Source: Jingyaoa shaoxingensis
GTDB taxonomy: Bacteria; Bacillota; Clostridia; Lachnospirales; Lachnospiraceae
Assembly (NCBI RefSeq): GCF_014385005.1
Contig: NZ_JACRSZ010000010.1
Coordinates: 75,202 to 139,201 of the forward strand
Reading direction: 5' to 3'
DNA: 64,000 nt
The notes beneath the pieces were generated by a model. The model did no database searches. It was not told where the DNA came from and saw nothing but the letters and a program-made list of their open reading frames with translations. Both the position numbers and the translations under genes were made by a program. Shown here piece after piece: positions 62,511 through 64,000 of the stretch. How positions within the stretch are numbered: position 1 is the stretch's first letter; each line of letters begins with the position of its first letter.

Positions 62511-63104
62511 ATGAGATATAAGAATATTGTATTTGATTTTGGAAATGTGATTGGCAGTTTTGATGCAGATTATATTCTTGATCAGTATGTTCATATTAAG
62601 GAAGATTTTACAATTCTGGCTAATGCGATCTTTAAGAACTGGCCGGCTCTGGATGCCGGTACGATTGATTATGATCAGACTGCCGCTGAAACCATTGCCT
62701 CTCTTCCGGCTCATCTGAAGGATACCGCCCGTGATTTTTATGCGAACTGGTTTCAGTATGTGAATCCCCTGACTGATACCTGGGATTTTATTCATGAGCT
62801 GAAGGAACGTAGTTATTCTGTATATCTGCTGTCCAACGCTTCTACCCGATTTGCAGAAGTAGCCAAAAAATACTATCCTATTTTAAATGAATTTGATGGT
62901 ATTGTTTTTTCTGCACCATTAAAACTGGCAAAACCAGACCCGGCAATCTATCAATATTTATTTGATACTTTTCACCTTTCCCCAAAAGATTGTTTCTTTC
63001 TTGATGATCTTGTGGAAAATATCAATGCCGGGCAGGCTCTGGGTATGGATGGCATCGTCTTTACCGGAGATATTCAGGCTGTAAAAAGTGCCATCGGCTT
63101 CTAA
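62511..63104 (+). CDS. HAD-family hydrolase (YihX-like)
   Basis: 197 residues. Motif I IVFDFGNVIG (nucleophile Asp10; the second Asp is replaced by Gly, as in the YihX subgroup), motif II LLSNAS, motif III Lys in KLAKPDPAIY, motif IV FFLDDLVENI. Probably removes phosphate from a sugar or similar substrate. GGAGGTTTTTT precedes the ATG. Single gene after the tRNA cluster. Confidence 0.9.
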   Translation: MRYKNIVFDFGNVIGSFDADYILDQYVHIKEDFTILANAIFKNWPALDAGTIDYDQTAAETIASLPAHLKDTARDFYANWFQYVNPLTDTWDFIHELKERSYSVYLLSNASTRFAEVAKKYYPILNEFDGIVFSAPLKLAKPDPAIYQYLFDTFHLSPKDCFFLDDLVENINAGQALGMDGIVFTGDIQAVKSAIGF

Positions 63105-63123
63105 ACCGATGGCACTTTTTTAT
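63081..63123. terminator. Bidirectional terminator
   Basis: AAAAAGTGCCATCGG (63083-63097) pairs with CCGATGGCACTTTTT (63106-63120), overlapping the HAD stop and the end of the convergent frameshifted gene. Confidence 0.85.
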
Positions 63124-63603
63124 AGTTTTACTCCATATCCTTTATATTGTATTCTGGTAATAATATACCCATAGGATGATTTGGATGTTTTCTTTAACTG
63201 AAATGTTGTCTTTCCTATATTCTTAGATATTTTTTTATTCTCATAACTTCCCATTACATTTGTAAAACTAATCTCGTATAGTTTGCTGCTCTTCTGCACT
63301 ATCTTCAGATTCTTATAGCCTGGTTTATGAGTTCCCCAGTCTCCACCTGCATAAATATATGGCTTCTTTTGCCAGCTGCTATGTCTTTTACTGATCCATT
63401 TTCTCTTTTACTGTTTTTCCCTTTTTTACACGTGATACTTCTGCATCTGTGTAATAAGCTACCAGTCTTGTCAGTCTCTTGATCTTGGCATCTGACGACA
63501 TTTTCTTAGTTACGTCTGTACTTTTTGCCTGTACCGCTGAAGGCACCAACAATAACATCATCATGGCAGCTATCACGCAAATCCACTTTTTCTTTCTCTT
63601 CAT
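63120..63603 (-). pseudogene. Small secreted protein gene with a frameshift
   Basis: The ATG at 63603 follows GGGAGGAATAAGTT and opens a signal peptide (MKRKKKWICVIAAMMMLLLV, ending SAVQA) and a Lys-rich stretch to a stop at 63388. In the next frame an open, protein-like segment continues: WISKRHSSWQKKPYIYAGGD, then WGTHKPGYKNLKIVQKSSKL and a beta-rich end YGYIITRIQYKGYGVKL, to a stop at 63120. Fusing the two near an A-rich run (AAAAGAGAAAATGG) gives one secreted protein of about 150 residues. Family not recognised. A sequencing error in the A-run would also explain it. Confidence 0.65.
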
Positions 63604-63687
63604 AACTTATTCCTCCCGTTTGCTTTTATTCTTTTATAGCACTCTATTTTTGCGATTTTTTCCAGACCAGAGTTATTGAAAAAACAA

Positions 63688-63735
63688 AGTAAGATACAAA
63701 AAAAGATCCAGGACCATTCCTGAATCTTGACAAAA
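63688..63735 (-). terminator. Terminator of the rRNA operon
   Basis: Minus strand AGATTCAGGA pairs with TCCTGGATCT (one mismatch), followed by seven T. The 145 bases between it and the 23S end contain no 5S rRNA; they hold a hairpin GTTCTG/CAGAAC around 63800-63825. Confidence 0.75.
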
Positions 63736-63880
63736 GTTTTGTACCTTCAAAACCGCATACGGTAAATACTTTTCATCCGTGTTTCCCAAACCTTTTGGAA
63801 GTTCTGTTCGCTTCGCTCCCAGAACGACCTTCCTGCTAAGTTCTGCCTTCGTCTTCCGACTCGCCAGTCACTAAGCACTC

Positions 63881-64000
63881 AGGTCAAGCCTTCGACCTAT
63901 TAGTGACAGTCAGCTCCATACATTACTGCACTTCCACCTCTGCCCTATCTACCTCGTCGTCTTCAAGGGGTCTTATTGCTTTCGCATGAGATATCTCATC
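63881..64000 (-). rRNA. rrl: 23S ribosomal RNA, 3' end (partial)
   Basis: The minus strand shows the conserved 23S tail: AAGACGACGAGGTAGATAGG, GGAGCTGACTGTCACTAAT and AGGTCGAAGGCTTGACC. The 3' end is placed near 63881 by analogy with other 23S genes; the 5' part is outside the window. Confidence 0.92.

Overview
The window looks like chromosomal DNA of a low-to-moderate GC anaerobic Firmicute, most likely a gut Lachnospiraceae (Blautia or a close relative; the genus is an inference). Reasons: strong AGGAGG ribosome-binding sites, a T-box leader and a TPP riboswitch, the relA / MBL hydrolase / hemZ / HD-GYP / hisS / aspS gene order, a feoA-feoA-feoB array with a tiny Cys-rich FeoB partner, a BceRS-BceAB-type sensing module and several MATE pumps. 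Most genes are on the minus strand. No phage, insertion sequence or CRISPR array was seen.

Layout. 1-3296: two-component system with its BceAB-type ABC transporter (the permease runs off the left edge). 3400-11880: a divergent MATE pump, a stretch with decayed genes (GNAT relic, nitroreductase lacking its N-terminus), a U32-like orphan, glycerate kinase, an ABC exporter, and a second MATE pump preceded by a 37-codon flavodoxin relic, then a CYTH protein. 11986-17151: pyrH-frr-uppS-cdsA-dxr-rseP, the ribosome recycling / isoprenoid / envelope operon. 17297-25221: an unknown membrane protein, a DMT transporter, a DtxR-type regulator and a small envelope-glycan cluster (flippase, xpt, CapK-like ligase, GT2, ATP-grasp). 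25322-28351: the ferrous iron uptake operon. 28450-33141: an MMPL/RND transporter, FtsH and a divergent TetR regulator. 33138-35752: an isoleucine-type T-box leader driving a BASS-family transporter and ilvC. 35884-39760: a YARHG protein, an AAA-ATPase/PD-(D/E)XK protein, and an HD protein behind an internally deleted polyphosphate kinase relic with Pho-box-like repeats. 39774-41367: thiC under a TPP riboswitch. 41563-43396: rpsB-tsf. 43449-50362: a MacAB-like export system with two adaptor proteins, one of them very large. 50600-60439: a divergent lipoprotein, then aspS, hisS, HD-GYP, hemZ, MBL hydrolase, relA/spoT and apt. 60667-64000: tRNA-Leu(CAG), a FUSC-like membrane protein, two tandem tRNA-Leu(UAA) genes, a HAD hydrolase, a frameshifted secreted protein and the 3' end of a 23S rRNA gene.

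The most unusual item is the 1134-residue adaptor at 44735-48139. Its two lipoyl/coiled-coil halves are split by an insertion of about 750 residues placed where the helical hairpin should turn. The insertion carries Glu/Thr-rich linkers, including about 29 consecutive Glu-Thr dipeptides. The second adaptor of the same operon keeps an ordinary hairpin but ends in a pentapeptide tandem repeat. Other points of note are the T-box-controlled BASS transporter, the Pho-box-like promoter in front of a ppk1 deletion relic, and the flavodoxin stub translationally coupled to a MATE pump.
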